A DNA stretch of 64,000 nt from Martelella sp. NC20 (GCF_013459645.1 NZ_CP054861.1:3894001-3958000), one strand, 5' to 3'; positions 40,867 to 50,886 are shown, numbered from the stretch's first letter. The notes: generated from the letters alone by a model not told the origin. Numbers and translations are program-made.

Positions 40867-42350
40867 TTCGTTTCGGGGGGCAGCCCGCCCCCGTCGTGTT
40901 ATGTCGGGGATTGCCCCGCATCGACGGAGAAGAGCCCCATACACGAGGAGACGGACCATGGGAGAGGATACATTATTTGTCGGGCTTGACGTCCACAAAG
41001 AGACAATCGCTGTCGCTGTGGCGGAAGGCATACGTGGCGGTGAAGTGCGTTATCTCGGAGAGATTAAGAACTCACACGAAGCCGTTCGACGTCTGGTCGC
41101 CAAGCTCGGGAAGCATGAAGCCATACTCCGCTTCTGCTACGAGGCCGGTCCCTGCGGCTATGTCCTTCAATCGTCGTTGCGCCATCTCTGACACCGGCGC
41201 GCCCTGGAGACCGGGTTAAGACAGACCGCAGAGATGCCGTCCTGCTGGCACGCCTGCATCGCGCCGATGAGCTGACCGCAGTCTGGGTTCCCGATGAAAG
41301 TCATGAGGCGATACGTGACCTGGTGCGTGCCCGCACGTCGGCGATGGAGAACCGGCGCCGGGCCCGACAACAGCTTGCCGGTTTCCTTTTGCGGCATGGC
41401 CGCATCTACAGATCGGGAGACAACTGGACGAAGAAACATCGGCTATGGCTTTCGAAGCTCCGATTTGAACATCCTGCACATCAGATTGTCCTGCAGGAAT
41501 ACGTCGACGCTGTCGATGATGCCGACAAGAGGCTTTCCCGGCTCGAAACACAGATAAAGATGTTAATCCCAGAGTGGTCATTGGGGCCAGTCGTGCAAGC
41601 GATCCAGGCCATGCGTGGCGTGAGGCTCATCTCAGCCGTCACCATCGTCGCAGAGACCGGCGATATAAACCGCTTCAATACGCCGCGGCAGTTCATGAGC
41701 TATCTCGGTCTCGTGCCATCAGAGTATTCCAGTGGAGGCAGCACCAGAAGGGGCGGAATCACCAAGGCAGGTTCAAAAGAGGCCCGACGCGTCTTGATTG
41801 AAGGTGCATGGGCCTACCGATGCCATGCGGCTGTCGGATCAGAACACTCAGGCAGACTGGAGGCACTTCCCAAACCTGTCAGAGACATCGCTTGGAAAGC
41901 ACAGATCAGACTGTGTGCCAGATACCGGCGCCTGAGTTCACGCGGAAAAGTGCAGACTGTTGTAACCACAGCAATAGCCAGAGAGATGGCTGCCTTTATC
42001 TGGGCCATCGCACGCTATGTGCATCCGGCGCCGCCCGCCGCTTGACGATGGGATTGAGAGCAGAGAAAGGGGAAAGTTCAGTTTACCATCATTGACGCGT
42101 ATTACTAGGGGCAGAGCAATCCAGGGAACCCTCGAGGGTCCTTAGTGACCGGCCACTCTCGCAGAGTTGGCCGACGTCCGCAGGAAGACAGCAGGCGAGC
42201 CCAAGACGGATCATCGGTCCTGCGGTAACCAACCCGCGTATCAGAGTGTGATCTACCGTCGTCTTATCTGCACTGCCCCCTGCAATACGCGTCACATAAA
42301 CTTCCAACACGGCGGGGCTGCTACCTCGCCAAACGGACCAGTGTGCAAGA
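40867..42350 (+). mobile_element. IS110-family insertion sequence (approximate ends)
   Basis: Prophage homology breaks at 40,866 and transposase-related sequence runs to 42,045. A long non-coding right part follows, as in IS110 elements, which encode a guide RNA in such regions. The right boundary near 42,350 is estimated from where sequence unlike the transposon begins. IS110 elements lack terminal inverted repeats, so the ends cannot be fixed by eye. Confidence 0.55.
40959..42045 (+). pseudogene. IS110-family transposase, frameshifted
   Basis: The N-terminal part (from MGEDTLFVGLDVHKE, the first acidic residue of the DEDD core) reads in one frame to SLRHL and a stop at about 41,191. The continuation RPGDRVKTDRRDAVLLARLH is in another frame and runs to the end. 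It includes the C-terminal domain TRRGGITKAGSKEARRVLIE with its serine region. A short deletion near 41,190 that removed the usual GxxCxVVAPS segment explains the shift. The transposase is inactive. Confidence 0.85.
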
Positions 42351-42484
42351 AACTTGACAAACGAACATCAGAGGACCCGCCGTTTTTATGCGGAAGGTCT
42401 ATAGCCCTTTACGGAAAGGGCGGCTCGCCGAAGCAACCCGCCCTTCTGCACCCTGCCCGCCGTGACGGGTTTCTGCCTTTCGGC

Positions 42485-43174
42485 TTATAGTTTGGTGACT
42501 ACGGCAAGCGGCACGACCATCGGCGTCATGCGCCCGAACAGATCGACCTCGATGACGACATCGCCCCTGCCCGTGGTGTTGGGGGTTGTCACGGTTCCGA
42601 CCTGCCCGGCGAAGATCCCGTCTTCGATCTTTACCCGGTCTCCGGCAGCGACCCGGACATCGCTCTGCCGGTCATAGTCGAAGGCGCCGTTGTCGGCTTT
42701 GCGCATCAGCGCTGCGACGGCATCGGCCGGGATGGCATAGGGCGTCTCCCAGCCGCCGAGGATCGCCGTCACATGTTCCTGCCGCAGCAGCCCCCTCAGT
42801 GCCTTCGCCGTGCTGACGAAGCGGACGAGGACATAGCCGGTCATCAGCACCTCGTCCTGCGGCGGCAGCAGCCTGCCGCGACGTCTGCGCCGCTTGCCCT
42901 GGCGCATCGGCACCAGAGCCTCGGCTCCGATCGCCTTCAGCGCTGCCTCGGTTGCCTGCTCGTGACCCGGATGAACCGCTGCCACATACCAGCATGCCGT
43001 CTCGCTTGCGGTGTTGGCGGCAAGCGCGCCATCTTCGTCCTGCCGGATGCGCCGGATCGTGTCGTCGCGGTGCATCCTGCGCAGACTGCGTTCGCCCAGT
43101 TCCGCTTCGAGCCTGTCCCTTGCCGCTGCCCCTGCGTCTGCCGTCATCCCAGTCGTCATCATTGCCACCATCAT
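42485..43174 (-). CDS. NusG/RfaH-like antiterminator (prophage 2 remnant)
   Basis: 229 residues, a paralogue of 3760-4395. The NGN domain starts at WYVAAVHPGHEQ and has a basic insert (RQGKRRRRRGRLLPPQ). LMTGYVLVRF and the C-terminal KOW region DRVKIEDGIFAGQVGTV follow. It ends MVVPLAVVTKL, close to NFPLAILEKL of the other copy. The ATG at 43174 overlaps the upstream stop (ATGA). An N-terminal extension not present in the first copy suggests divergence. It ends the early operon of the decayed prophage and still looks intact. Confidence 0.83.
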   Translation of the reverse strand: MMVAMMTTGMTADAGAAARDRLEAELGERSLRRMHRDDTIRRIRQDEDGALAANTASETACWYVAAVHPGHEQATEAALKAIGAEALVPMRQGKRRRRRGRLLPPQDEVLMTGYVLVRFVSTAKALRGLLRQEHVTAILGGWETPYAIPADAVAALMRKADNGAFDYDRQSDVRVAAGDRVKIEDGIFAGQVGTVTTPNTTGRGDVVIEVDLFGRMTPMVVPLAVVTKL

Positions 43175-43905
43175 CGTGCTGCCGCCTCGCCCTGCCGGAT
43201 CCGCTGTATTTTCCCGAAGAAACCCGTCAGTGCCGCTGCCGGCGTTCCGCCCGGCGGGAAGTAGATCCATTGCGCCCGCCCGGGATCCGGAAGCCACGGA
43301 AAGCACCGGGCGTCATGTTCGGCCTGCCAGGCGAGCCACAGATCGCTACCGACACGCACCTGTTCGAAGTCCGCACCGGCAAGCACCGTCTCCGCCGTCA
43401 CCCGCACCCCCCTGCCCGGATGGTGCAGCGCCTGCTCGTGCATGGCGTTCACCGACGGCCAGCCCATCTTCTGCATCCGCTCGTGCTGGAGTGAGCTGCG
43501 GTCCTGCCGGCCTGCGGCAATCTCATGCTCCTGGAACCGCGTCAGCGGCGGCAGCTTCATGGCAGGCTCGCCAAGCCGGATGAAGCGTTCTGCCATCCAC
43601 GCCTTGCCGAAGGTCGCGGCAATGGCCGGGCCGGTTGCCGGGGCTTCCATGCCGTCCGGCACATCCTGCCAGCGCTTGTCCCTCAGATAGGTGCTGGCGG
43701 CAAACTTCACCGCCCTGCCCTTCAGCGCAGCAAGGGTGAGGAAGGCCGGCAGCAGGGTGGAGGCCTTCTCCCGGTCTTCCGTGGTCATCGCCTGCCATTC
43801 GGCAAAGGCCCGTTCGTCGCTGTCATCGCCGAAGGTCGACCATTGCCGGTAGAACTTCAGGAAGGACTTTCGCACCGTCCTGCGGTCTTCGCTCTCAGTG
43901 GTCAT
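43171..43905 (-). CDS. Conserved prophage early protein (prophage 2 copy)
   Basis: 244 residues, the counterpart of 4392-5123: FLKFYRQWSTFGDDSDERAF, AVKFAASTYLRDKRW and AATFGKAWMAERFIRLGEPA are shared nearly residue for residue. No known domain. It overlaps its neighbours by 4 and 11 bases, as in the first prophage, so gene order and coupling are conserved. The frame is intact. Confidence 0.8.
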   Translation of the reverse strand: MTTESEDRRTVRKSFLKFYRQWSTFGDDSDERAFAEWQAMTTEDREKASTLLPAFLTLAALKGRAVKFAASTYLRDKRWQDVPDGMEAPATGPAIAATFGKAWMAERFIRLGEPAMKLPPLTRFQEHEIAAGRQDRSSLQHERMQKMGWPSVNAMHEQALHHPGRGVRVTAETVLAGADFEQVRVGSDLWLAWQAEHDARCFPWLPDPGRAQWIYFPPGGTPAAALTGFFGKIQRIRQGEAAAR

Positions 43906-44353
43906 CGCGCTCTCCCGTGGTTGGCATTGCCCGCTTTGCGGCGGCTTGCGCCATCAATGCCCTGGCGGCTGCGACCTTCTCCCGGCGGCGCTGCCGTTCT
44001 TCCGGCGAGATGGGTCTCGAAAGCCGCCGGCGCTCTTCGATGCCCTTCAGCCGTTCGCGTTCGATCCGCAGCATCTCCCGGTCATGGCGGGCGGCATCAT
44101 CGATCAGGGCGGAGAGCTCGGCCGGCTTCGGCAGGAACGAGCGGAAGCGCTCATAGCGGCCAAGCCTGAGGTTTGTGAACACCCGACGCATGGCCGCGAC
44201 CGGCTTGTCGCGCAGCACGCTGGCATAAAGCTCCGCGGCCATCTCCGGGTCGATGCTGTCGGGCACCGTGAAGCCGCACTGCATCAGCGAGGACAGCATC
44301 AGATCCGAGCGATGCTCGCCTGCCGGTTCAAGGGCCGCTTCGTGGGCTGCCAT
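43895..44353 (-). CDS. Conserved prophage early protein with coiled coil (prophage 2 copy)
   Basis: 152 residues, counterpart of 5116-5613: RRVFTNLRLGRYERFRSFL and PAELSALIDDAARHDREMLR correspond to the first copy. The C-terminus is a basic charged helix. ATG 44353 (MAAHEAALEP) parallels the start region of the other copy and overlaps the end of the upstream gene by 26 bases. Function unknown. Confidence 0.75.
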   Translation of the reverse strand: MAAHEAALEPAGEHRSDLMLSSLMQCGFTVPDSIDPEMAAELYASVLRDKPVAAMRRVFTNLRLGRYERFRSFLPKPAELSALIDDAARHDREMLRIERERLKGIEERRRLSRPISPEERQRRREKVAAARALMAQAAAKRAMPTTGERDDH

Positions 44354-44792
44354 GCGCCGTCCAGTCCGATCTGCCGATGTCGATGATGTCTGTCTCCCGG
44401 TTACCAATGTCGTCACTGTTGCCATTGTCGTGCCTCATGCGCTTGTCGAGGGTTTCCTGCACCCGCCTGTTGTGTTCCCGGATCTGTTCGGAGCGAGATG
44501 TGCCTGAAGGCCGTGGCGGCGATCTGGCCTGCGATGGTGAGGACGCGGCCGGCCTGTCGGTCCAGCGGTCCTGGTTGAGCCATGTCGAGAGATTGCACCA
44601 TGGCCGGTCGTCACGCTTGGCGACGTAGCGCCTCAGCCCGGCCATGATCGTGTCGAGGTCCGCCCGCTGCCTTGCCGACGCCCATGCCTTCAGCGCCGTC
44701 TTGCGGGCCACCTTCTGCGGGTAGAGCGGCCAGACATGGGCATCGAACTCCGCCGTCAGCCCGGTGATGTCACCACCGCCCCGGCGGGACAC
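44328..44792 (-). CDS. Phage replication-type protein, short form
   Basis: 154 residues, start probably GTG 44792. The N-terminal half FDAHVWPLYPQKVARKTALK and RPWCNLSTWLNQDRWTD is typical of the C-terminal domain of phage replisome organisers and DnaT-like proteins. The last part (SEQIREHNRRVQETLDKRM) matches the tail of the DUF1376 protein of the first prophage. The DUF1376 domain itself is absent here, so the two prophages carry different replication heads on a common tail. Its own binding site is poor. Confidence 0.6.
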   Translation of the reverse strand: MSRRGGGDITGLTAEFDAHVWPLYPQKVARKTALKAWASARQRADLDTIMAGLRRYVAKRDDRPWCNLSTWLNQDRWTDRPAASSPSQARSPPRPSGTSRSEQIREHNRRVQETLDKRMRHDNGNSDDIGNRETDIIDIGRSDWTAHGSPRSGP

Positions 44793-44808
44793 CGGAGCGG
44801 AAGGATCC

Positions 44809-45057
44809 TCAGGTCCGCACCGGTTTCACGCCGCCGGTCGCAAACGACTCCAGCCGCCGCCAGTCGGTCGCAGCCTCGATCGCTTCCATGCAGAGGGCGT
44901 CCAGCTCTTCCTCGGTAAGCTCGCGCATCGGGATTGCCGGTGATGCATCCTCTTCGGTTGGACGTCTGGTTTCTTCCGGCTGCCATGGCCGGGGCCGGAT
45001 CTCGCCGGGCATCACCCGGTGCGATGGCGCTTCGGCAAAGGGAAATGCGCCTTTCAT
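44809..45057 (-). CDS. Small prophage protein, unknown
   Basis: 82 residues: MKGAFPFAEAPSHRVMPGEI, then an acidic helical half (RELTEEELDALCMEAIEAAT). No family recognised and no counterpart in the first prophage at this place. The ATG overlaps the stop of the CII-like gene (ATGA), which supports that it is translated. Confidence 0.55.
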   Translation of the reverse strand: MKGAFPFAEAPSHRVMPGEIRPRPWQPEETRRPTEEDASPAIPMRELTEEELDALCMEAIEAATDWRRLESFATGGVKPVRT

Positions 45058-45557
45058 CGTCCGTTCCTCCCGCCGGGCACCGAAAGACCGCCGCCGGCAA
45101 TCGCGCCGATCAGGCAGCGTTTCAGGCGGTCCTCGCTCAATTCCTTGTCGGAGAGTTTCTGCAGGCATTGATGCGCTTCCGCAGGCGTCACATGCCCGTC
45201 TGCCAGCGCTTCGAGGATCGTGCTTATCAGTTCGCTTTCACTTGCCTGATCGCCGGCCATGCACTGGATTAGCGACAGCGCCGTCCTGCTGCGCTCATCC
45301 GGTTCGCTCAGCCGCCGGCCAGAAGCCGCAGCCATGGCCTCGGTCACCAGCGGCGCGTCGGTATCCTCTTCCAGGATCCGCGCCACCGGGATCGGCATGA
45401 TGTCGGTATCGTGCTTGCCGTTCCAGCGGCCGACCGAGCTGGTCGAGCGGTTGGTAATCAGCGCAACGCGCTCGATCCCCCCTGCCCTTTTGATCAGGTC
45501 GCGCTGGGCGCAGCGGACGGCGAGAATGAACGGATCGATGGAGGGCTCTTCGGCCAT
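45054..45557 (-). CDS. CII-like regulatory protein (prophage 2 remnant)
   Basis: 167 residues, related to 8696-9175. CAQRDLIKRAGGIERVALIT and STSSVGRWNGKHDTDIMPIP cover the DNA-binding region. The C-terminal helix pair (ALADGHVTPAEAHQCLQKLS) is shared. AAAGGGAGAGAC precedes ATG 45557. The repressor and cro-like genes that should lie to the right are missing, so control of this operon is no longer that of a working prophage. Confidence 0.65.
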   Translation of the reverse strand: MAEEPSIDPFILAVRCAQRDLIKRAGGIERVALITNRSTSSVGRWNGKHDTDIMPIPVARILEEDTDAPLVTEAMAAASGRRLSEPDERSRTALSLIQCMAGDQASESELISTILEALADGHVTPAEAHQCLQKLSDKELSEDRLKRCLIGAIAGGGLSVPGGRNGR

Positions 45558-46260
45558 GTCTCTCCCTTTCGAAAACAACAAAAGGCCATGCGCGCCGGGG
45601 AATACCCGGCGTCGTTTCCCATGGCGGGACGGTGGATCGCGGTTTAGGGTCAGGTCAGTCGGATAAGGCCCCTAGGGCGGGCGAAGCCGGAAGGGGCAGC
45701 AGCATGGGCCGGGGGCCGCAGCAGTTGAAAGGGACCAGCGCCGGAGCAGGCACCCACACCCGCTCCGGCGCACCCCGCGCGGACCGGCCAGGAGGAGAAA
45801 GCCGGTCACACGCCGCGCGCTGCAACGGACCGGCAAGACAGCCGACCGGAGCGTGCGAAGGGAAAAAGGGAAAGGCCATGCCGCGCGCAGAACATTGCAC
45901 GGGGGCATGGCGTGACCGGAACAAAGCCGGCAAGGTATCCGCGATGCCGGTCTGGCAACTGCGGATCTGGGGGAGAGAAATTCAGCATACCGGTCACAAA
46001 CAGATCGAACGCCGAAGAAACAGCTTCAAAGAAATTGTCGAGGCACCAATTTTTCGCGCGTAACCCGTTGCCTGCGACAGGCACAGGTCTGGGCATAGCC
46101 TCTTGGCTCGGATTCATCGTGGGCCTTTGTGCCGGCATAGGCATCACCGCCCTTCTCGCCCTCTCCATCCTCGGAAACTGAGCATCTGCAGCCTCAGCGA
46201 AGCATGGGCGTCCGCCCGCGTTTCTCGCTTTCCCCTAAATCAACTTCGGGAGCCAGTACG
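45558..46260. other. Region where the repressor module is missing
   Basis: About 700 bases without a supported gene. In the first prophage the corresponding place holds the cro-like and CI-type genes. Here only short frames are found, one ending in a hydrophobic segment (LGIASWLGFIVGLCAGIGIT, about 46,090-46,180) that may be the relic of a small membrane protein like the one at 10,584. The genes were probably lost by deletion. Confidence 0.45.
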
Positions 46261-47114
46261 ATGAAGCCAGAGGCAGTCGATGGAATGAGCGCAACCAGCC
46301 AAGAGGCGGAGCCTCTGTCAGATCCGCTCGCATGCACCTTCAACGCAAAATGGCTGTGGCCGACGAAGGCCGTGATCGACTATGCCCGCTCGCAGGATCC
46401 GGCACGCTTTCCCCTCGGTCATATCGGTGTCGAACCGGCGCCGGAAGGCGGCGTATTCATCAGCGTGTTCAGCGGCCACGCCATGGCCATGATCCACGAT
46501 CCGGACGGAAGTGCATCTGAAGCCGTGACGCTCGACCTTCCCGACGAGGCCTTCGACCTCTGCCGGCAGCGGGATCCGGTCAGGATGTTCTCCTGCGGCT
46601 GGGAACATGCCTTCAACCTGCCGGAATGGACACAGGCCGGAGAAGCCCTGTTCCACGAGGCCGGAATGATGATCTTCCCGAAGATGGCGCCGCCCAACTG
46701 GCATGCCGATGCCGGAGAGGGGGAGGACTTTCTGCCCGTGCTGTTCCAGCAAACTGCATCCGACTGCAGACGCCTGATGCCTGGCCACGATTACCGCATC
46801 AGCCGCGGTATTCCCCACGACTGGAGGCGGTTGATCGCAAACTGGATGGCAGGTTCGTTCGGGGTCGACGAGGTCCGCTTCAACCCGCAGATACGGCCCT
46901 GTTCGCCGGCTTCCTCGATGTCATGAGCCCCCAGCAGACACTCACCACAAAGCACTGGCTGCGAAAGACCGGGCCGAATGTGATGACCGTGGCGGGTCAT
47001 CCGGAGTTCATCGGCTTCTGGATGCCGATGCGGGAGGCAAGACCAGGCGATGAACCGGCAGAGTTCGAGCACATTCCGGCACGGTTTCTGAATGAAGTAT
47101 CCAGCCATGGCTAA
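46261..47114 (+). pseudogene. Phage gene with frameshift, possibly beta-clamp-like
   Basis: The first frame (MKPEAVDGMSATSQ, to VDEVRFNPQ) ends in a stop at 46,926. The continuation DTALFAGFLDVMSPQQTLTT runs on in another frame to NEVSSHG (47,114). A single-base change near 46,890 joins them. The FNAKWLWPTKAVIDYARSQD and EGGVFISVFSGHAMAMIHD parts resemble a DNA-polymerase-clamp-like fold, but this is weak. It has no counterpart in the visible part of the first prophage. Confidence 0.55.
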
Positions 47115-47650
47115 TCGTCCGCCTGCACGCGAGCGGCTGGACGGCTATCGGGCGCTCGTTTCCAGAGCTGTCCCGCTGGCTGACATTCTGGCCGATACCG
47201 CCGGCATGCATCTTGAGGTCACGGGCCCGGGCGAACCGGAAATCATCTGCTCGCTTCCGGTCACCTGCCCTGCCGACAACCGCGAACTGATCCGAAGGCA
47301 TATCGAAATCCCCGCCGACCTGATCGGCATGCTGGATGCCGCCGCCAGACGAGATGCCGAGCGGCGCCGCGAGATCGAACGGCTGAGGCAGGCGCTTGAA
47401 GCCAAGGGCGGCAAACCAGCAAAGGACTATGCCGCCGAATGCGCCATGAAGTGCGCAGAACCGGCCTTCATGCGGTTTCTGATCGAAAGGCACGACCCTG
47501 CCGCATCCGGTGACAGACAAGACGGCCGCGACGCGCGTGCGGTCCGTGCTGGCGATCACAAGCCGCAGCCAATTGAACACAGATCCCGCCGCCGCAGCGC
47601 GATGGCGGAAAATGGTGAAGGACTATGAGATGTGGAGGCACCAAAGCTGA
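47107..47650 (+). pseudogene. Conserved prophage protein, frameshifted copy
   Basis: Counterpart of 10724-11272: LPVTCPADNRELIRRHIEIP and DYAAECAMKCAEPAFMRF are shared in the first frame. From about 47,505 the homology (VTDKTAATRVRSVLAITSRS, then AAAARWRKMVKDYEMW) moves to another frame. The unshifted frame instead runs to 47,628 with an unrelated tail. The stop in the original frame at 47,648-47,650 overlaps the next ATG. The gene is inactivated by a small indel. Confidence 0.75.
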
Positions 47651-47937
47651 TGCGAACGGCAAGAAATCCCCCAGACTCTTGGCCACCGCGAATGCTTGCC
47701 GACATGGCCGCTGCCTATTGCGGAGAACGCAGCATAGAAGAGTTTTTGAAACGGATCGGCAGCGCCTATCCGGAGCCAAGAGTCGTAAATACTACACGCC
47801 GCAAATTCTGGTACCGCGATGATCTAGATCGCGCGATGAGTATCGGCCAGCGCGAACAACCCAAAGGACTAGGAGGAAAATTCCGTGAAAAGATCGGGCA
47901 AAAGCGGCATGGTCGCCCTGCCGAAACACGTACATAG
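47650..47937 (+). CDS. Excisionase-like small DNA-binding protein
   Basis: 95 residues. SWPPRMLADMAAAYCGERSI and RRKFWYRDDLDRAMSIGQ follow the layout of AlpA/excisionase-type helix-turn-helix proteins next to integrases (WPPR-x-L, helix, tip, W-x-R-x-x-LDRA). ATG 47650 overlaps the preceding stop (TGATG). It lies directly upstream of the integrase remnant. The domain seems intact but its partner integrase is dead. Confidence 0.6.
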   Translation: MRTARNPPDSWPPRMLADMAAAYCGERSIEEFLKRIGSAYPEPRVVNTTRRKFWYRDDLDRAMSIGQREQPKGLGGKFREKIGQKRHGRPAETRT

Positions 47938-48988
47938 GGTAACCAAGTCGCGAAAGGACGGCGGCAAAACAACATACACGTTTTATACGCGCGACCGAAA
48001 TACAGAGAATGCTTGGCCTTCCATCAGGCTGCCTGACCCTCTCACAAACGAATTTAACTTCCACATCGCGATATGCGATCAGCTTTCCCGTGATGACAGA
48101 GGCTTTCTGCTTGGCGGGAAACGCCTGCCACACTGCAAGGAGCAGAATTTTTGGGGCTGAGGCTGAGAAAGCGTTCGATGCTCTCATGCGACAAAATCGT
48201 CAGGGTATCCGTGATTTTCGCGCTCTTGTGGAAACATTCGAAAGCGAAGCAAATGCGGTATGGCGTTCGTTGTCCAAATCCACACGCCGCGGCTATTCCG
48301 CATATGGCAAACTGATAGTCAAGATATGGGGCAACGACATGCCCGCAGACCTGACCACCGTTGATGCGCAGGAAGCTATCGATTCGATGTCGGAGACACC
48401 TGCAGCCGCAAACCAATTCCGCGCCTATCTGTCCCGGTTAATGGCCTGGGGAATCCCGCGTGGATTTTGCACGATCAACCCGGTTAGTCATACCGAGAAA
48501 ATACCCGGCGGCGAACCTTGGACACCGTGGCCCGACTGGGCGTTTGAAACCCTGTTCATGCATGCGCCTCCGCATCTGCAAATGATCGCAGTTTCCGCCT
48601 TTTTCACCGGACAGCGTCAAGGTGATGTGTTGAGAATGAAGCGCTCACTGGATGGCGAAGCGACGATAGAGGTGAAAGCGCAAAAGACAAAGCGAACAGT
48701 CTGGATTCCACTCCACAGTGAATATCGCAAACGGATTGAACAAATGCCCGCTGACGCGGTTCAGCTTCACGTCGGCGCAAGGGGCCTTCCCTTCCGATCG
48801 GCCGATGGCTTCCGCACCGAGTGGCAGAAACTCATGCGCCGTAAAGAATTCTCCCGTTTCCGAGAAGAGCGGATCGTCTTTCACGGCCTTCACAAAAACG
48901 CGGTGATCAATCTATTGGAGGTTGGCTGTACCGAGAATCAGGTAGGGGCGAATGCAATATGTCACCGCAGATGGTTCAGCATTGGTGA
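47885..48988 (+). pseudogene. Tyrosine integrase of the second element, inactivated
   Basis: The N-terminal arm domain (MKRSGKSGMVALPKHVHRVT) is in one frame to about 48,155. The core-binding and catalytic domains continue in another (AEKAFDALMRQNRQGIRDFR, FTGQRQGDVLRMKR). The catalytic histidine-x-x-arginine box reads HGLHKN instead of HGLRKN. A further shift near 48,955 restores NMSPQMVQHW and a stop, with W where the nucleophilic tyrosine should be. It has at least two frameshifts and two lost catalytic residues, so the element can no longer excise by itself. Confidence 0.85.
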
Positions 48989-49005
48989 ATTTCAGAGAGA
49001 TAAAA

Positions 49006-49081
<76 letters not shown>

Positions 49082-49224
49082 ACGAGAACGACATCTTATG
49101 TCGTTGACGGCGCATATAACGGGGATTCGGGGGCTTGTCCAGCGCCGGAAAGGAAATTTTCGGTTTTTCCCGAACGGCCAAGGACTTATCGCCGAAAACG
49201 GCCGTTCGGGCGGCTCCGAACGGT

Positions 49225-50133
49225 CTAAAGCAACGTCCCGCTGGCGACGCGGACGGCCTGTCCGCCGATGCGCGCCGCGGTGATCTCGCCAGCCGCCCCG
49301 GTCTCCAGATTGAGCCTGATATAGGACGGTCGGCCCATCTCGACGCCCTGTTCGATGACGAAGGTGTGGCTGCCCTCGCCCGGGGCATCGAAATACTGGA
49401 TCGCGCCCGAAAAAGCGGCGGCGGCGGAGCCGGTCGCGGGATCTTCCTCGATCGTTTCGGCGGCGAACATGCGGACATGGAATTGCGCGTCGTGGCGCAC
49501 CCCGCCCCTGGTATAGGGATAGGCCCACACCGGCAGGCCGTCGACGAGCGGCGCAAATGAAAGCCACAGGCGCGGATCGAACTCGATCTTCTCTGCCACC
49601 GCGAGGTTGCGCAGCGGGATCATGGCAAAGGGAACCCCGGCCGACCAGATCGTCGGCACGTGATTTTCGAACCCGATCTCGGCGGGCGAGATGCCGAGCG
49701 CATCGGCGAGCTTTTCGCGCGCGATCACTTCATCGGACCGGCGCGAGAGCTTCGGCAGGTCGAACTCCGCGAAACTCGCCATGCCGGGCTTGAGCTTCAC
49801 CGCGCAGCGCACGGGTCCGATCTTTTCCGCCAGAACCGTGACCATGTCGACTTCGGCATCGTCGCCATGCTGGCGCTCGGCGAGCGCGATCGAAGCCCCC
49901 ACCGTCGGGTGGCCGGCAAACGGCAATTCTCCGTCGGGCGTGAAAATGCGCACCGCGGCCGAGTGGGAAACATGCTCCGGCGCGCTGAGGAAGATCGTTT
50001 CCGACAGGTTGAACTCGATTGCGATCGTCTGCATCTCATCGTCGCGCAGGGCGTCTGCGCCGAACACGACGGCAAGCGGATTGCCCTTGTAGCGCTCCGC
50101 CGTGAACACATCGTAAATCACATAGTTCAGCAT
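49225..50133 (-). CDS. PhzF-family isomerase-like protein
   Basis: 302 residues, the diaminopimelate-epimerase-like fold of PhzF. The N-terminus MLNYVIYDVFTAERYKGNPL with the conserved glutamate in EFNLSETIFL is followed by LPFAGHPTVGASIAL. The second half holds AAETIEEDPATGSAAAAFSG. All family landmarks are present and the length is normal (about 300). PhzF in phenazine pathways isomerises a dihydroanthranilate; no phenazine genes are near, so this is one of the many family members of unknown substrate. The next gene upstream on the strand is the Nudix-like gene. Confidence 0.88.
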   Translation of the reverse strand: MLNYVIYDVFTAERYKGNPLAVVFGADALRDDEMQTIAIEFNLSETIFLSAPEHVSHSAAVRIFTPDGELPFAGHPTVGASIALAERQHGDDAEVDMVTVLAEKIGPVRCAVKLKPGMASFAEFDLPKLSRRSDEVIAREKLADALGISPAEIGFENHVPTIWSAGVPFAMIPLRNLAVAEKIEFDPRLWLSFAPLVDGLPVWAYPYTRGGVRHDAQFHVRMFAAETIEEDPATGSAAAAFSGAIQYFDAPGEGSHTFVIEQGVEMGRPSYIRLNLETGAAGEITAARIGGQAVRVASGTLL

Positions 50134-50148
50134 CGTGTCGTCACCTCC

Positions 50149-50886
50149 TCAGCCGTCCGCGAAAAATAGATCGAGCACCGGCGGCATCGAATAGGCATAG
50201 TCGAATTCGCCCCGGTTTTCGCGCGTGATCGCCAGCACCGCGTCGATCTCCTGCTCGTCGTCATGACGCATGTGTTCCTGCACATTGGCGATAAGATGAT
50301 CGGCGTCAAGCGCGGCGCGGAAAAAACGATAGAACATGACAGCCTGGCGGAAATGCGCACAGTAGCAGCGCGGCTCGGCTTCAAGCTCGCCGAGCCGGAT
50401 TCCGGTTTCCTCGTCTGCCTCGCGCGCCATATTGGCATCGATATCGACGCGACCGTCGACGATGTCGGCGATCTCCAGCGAACCCGAGGCGCAATAGACC
50501 TTGCCGGCATTGGCCGTGATCCGGCTCATCCGGATCGCGATGATCGCGCCATCGGCCGAGACGATCACCGGCATGGCGAAGGAATGGAATGTCGGCGGAC
50601 GCGGCGCCTGCCGCCGCCACCAGAGATGATAGGCATAAGGAACGATCTGGCCGGTAGCGATCACGCGGCCTTCTTCAAGGCGCACATCGTTCAGGGTGAT
50701 CAACCGGCCGTTGAACAGATGCGGATTGGCCGCGATCTCGCGCTCCCAGTTTTCGCGCACCTGCCTGTCGAAACGCGAAATTCCGGCCTTGTCGCCGTCT
50801 TCCACCCGGATGTCGACCGCACGAACCGGAAAGGCGCACCCCTCCACCGGCCAGTCCTCAGGGATAAGGGAATTGAAAGTCTGCAT
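50149..50886 (-). CDS. Nudix-like protein
   Basis: 245 residues. AREADEETGIRLGELE is the core of a Nudix box (RE-x-x-EE-x-GI), but the leading glycine part of the box (GRVDIDANM before it) is atypical, so catalytic activity is uncertain. The N-terminus MQTFNSLIPEDWPVEGCAFP and the helix RQVRENWEREIAANPHLFNG are conserved in rhizobial relatives. The start could also be ATG 50901 or 50904. It lies 15 bases upstream of phzF and probably forms an operon with it. Confidence 0.7.
   Translation of the reverse strand: MQTFNSLIPEDWPVEGCAFPVRAVDIRVEDGDKAGISRFDRQVRENWEREIAANPHLFNGRLITLNDVRLEEGRVIATGQIVPYAYHLWWRRQAPRPPTFHSFAMPVIVSADGAIIAIRMSRITANAGKVYCASGSLEIADIVDGRVDIDANMAREADEETGIRLGELEAEPRCYCAHFRQAVMFYRFFRAALDADHLIANVQEHMRHDDEQEIDAVLAITRENRGEFDYAYSMPPVLDLFFADG

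Noticed and set aside
45632..46063. 143-codon plus-strand frame in the decayed prophage
   Set aside because: Composition is G/R/A-rich with no domain and no start signal; it lies where the repressor module was lost.
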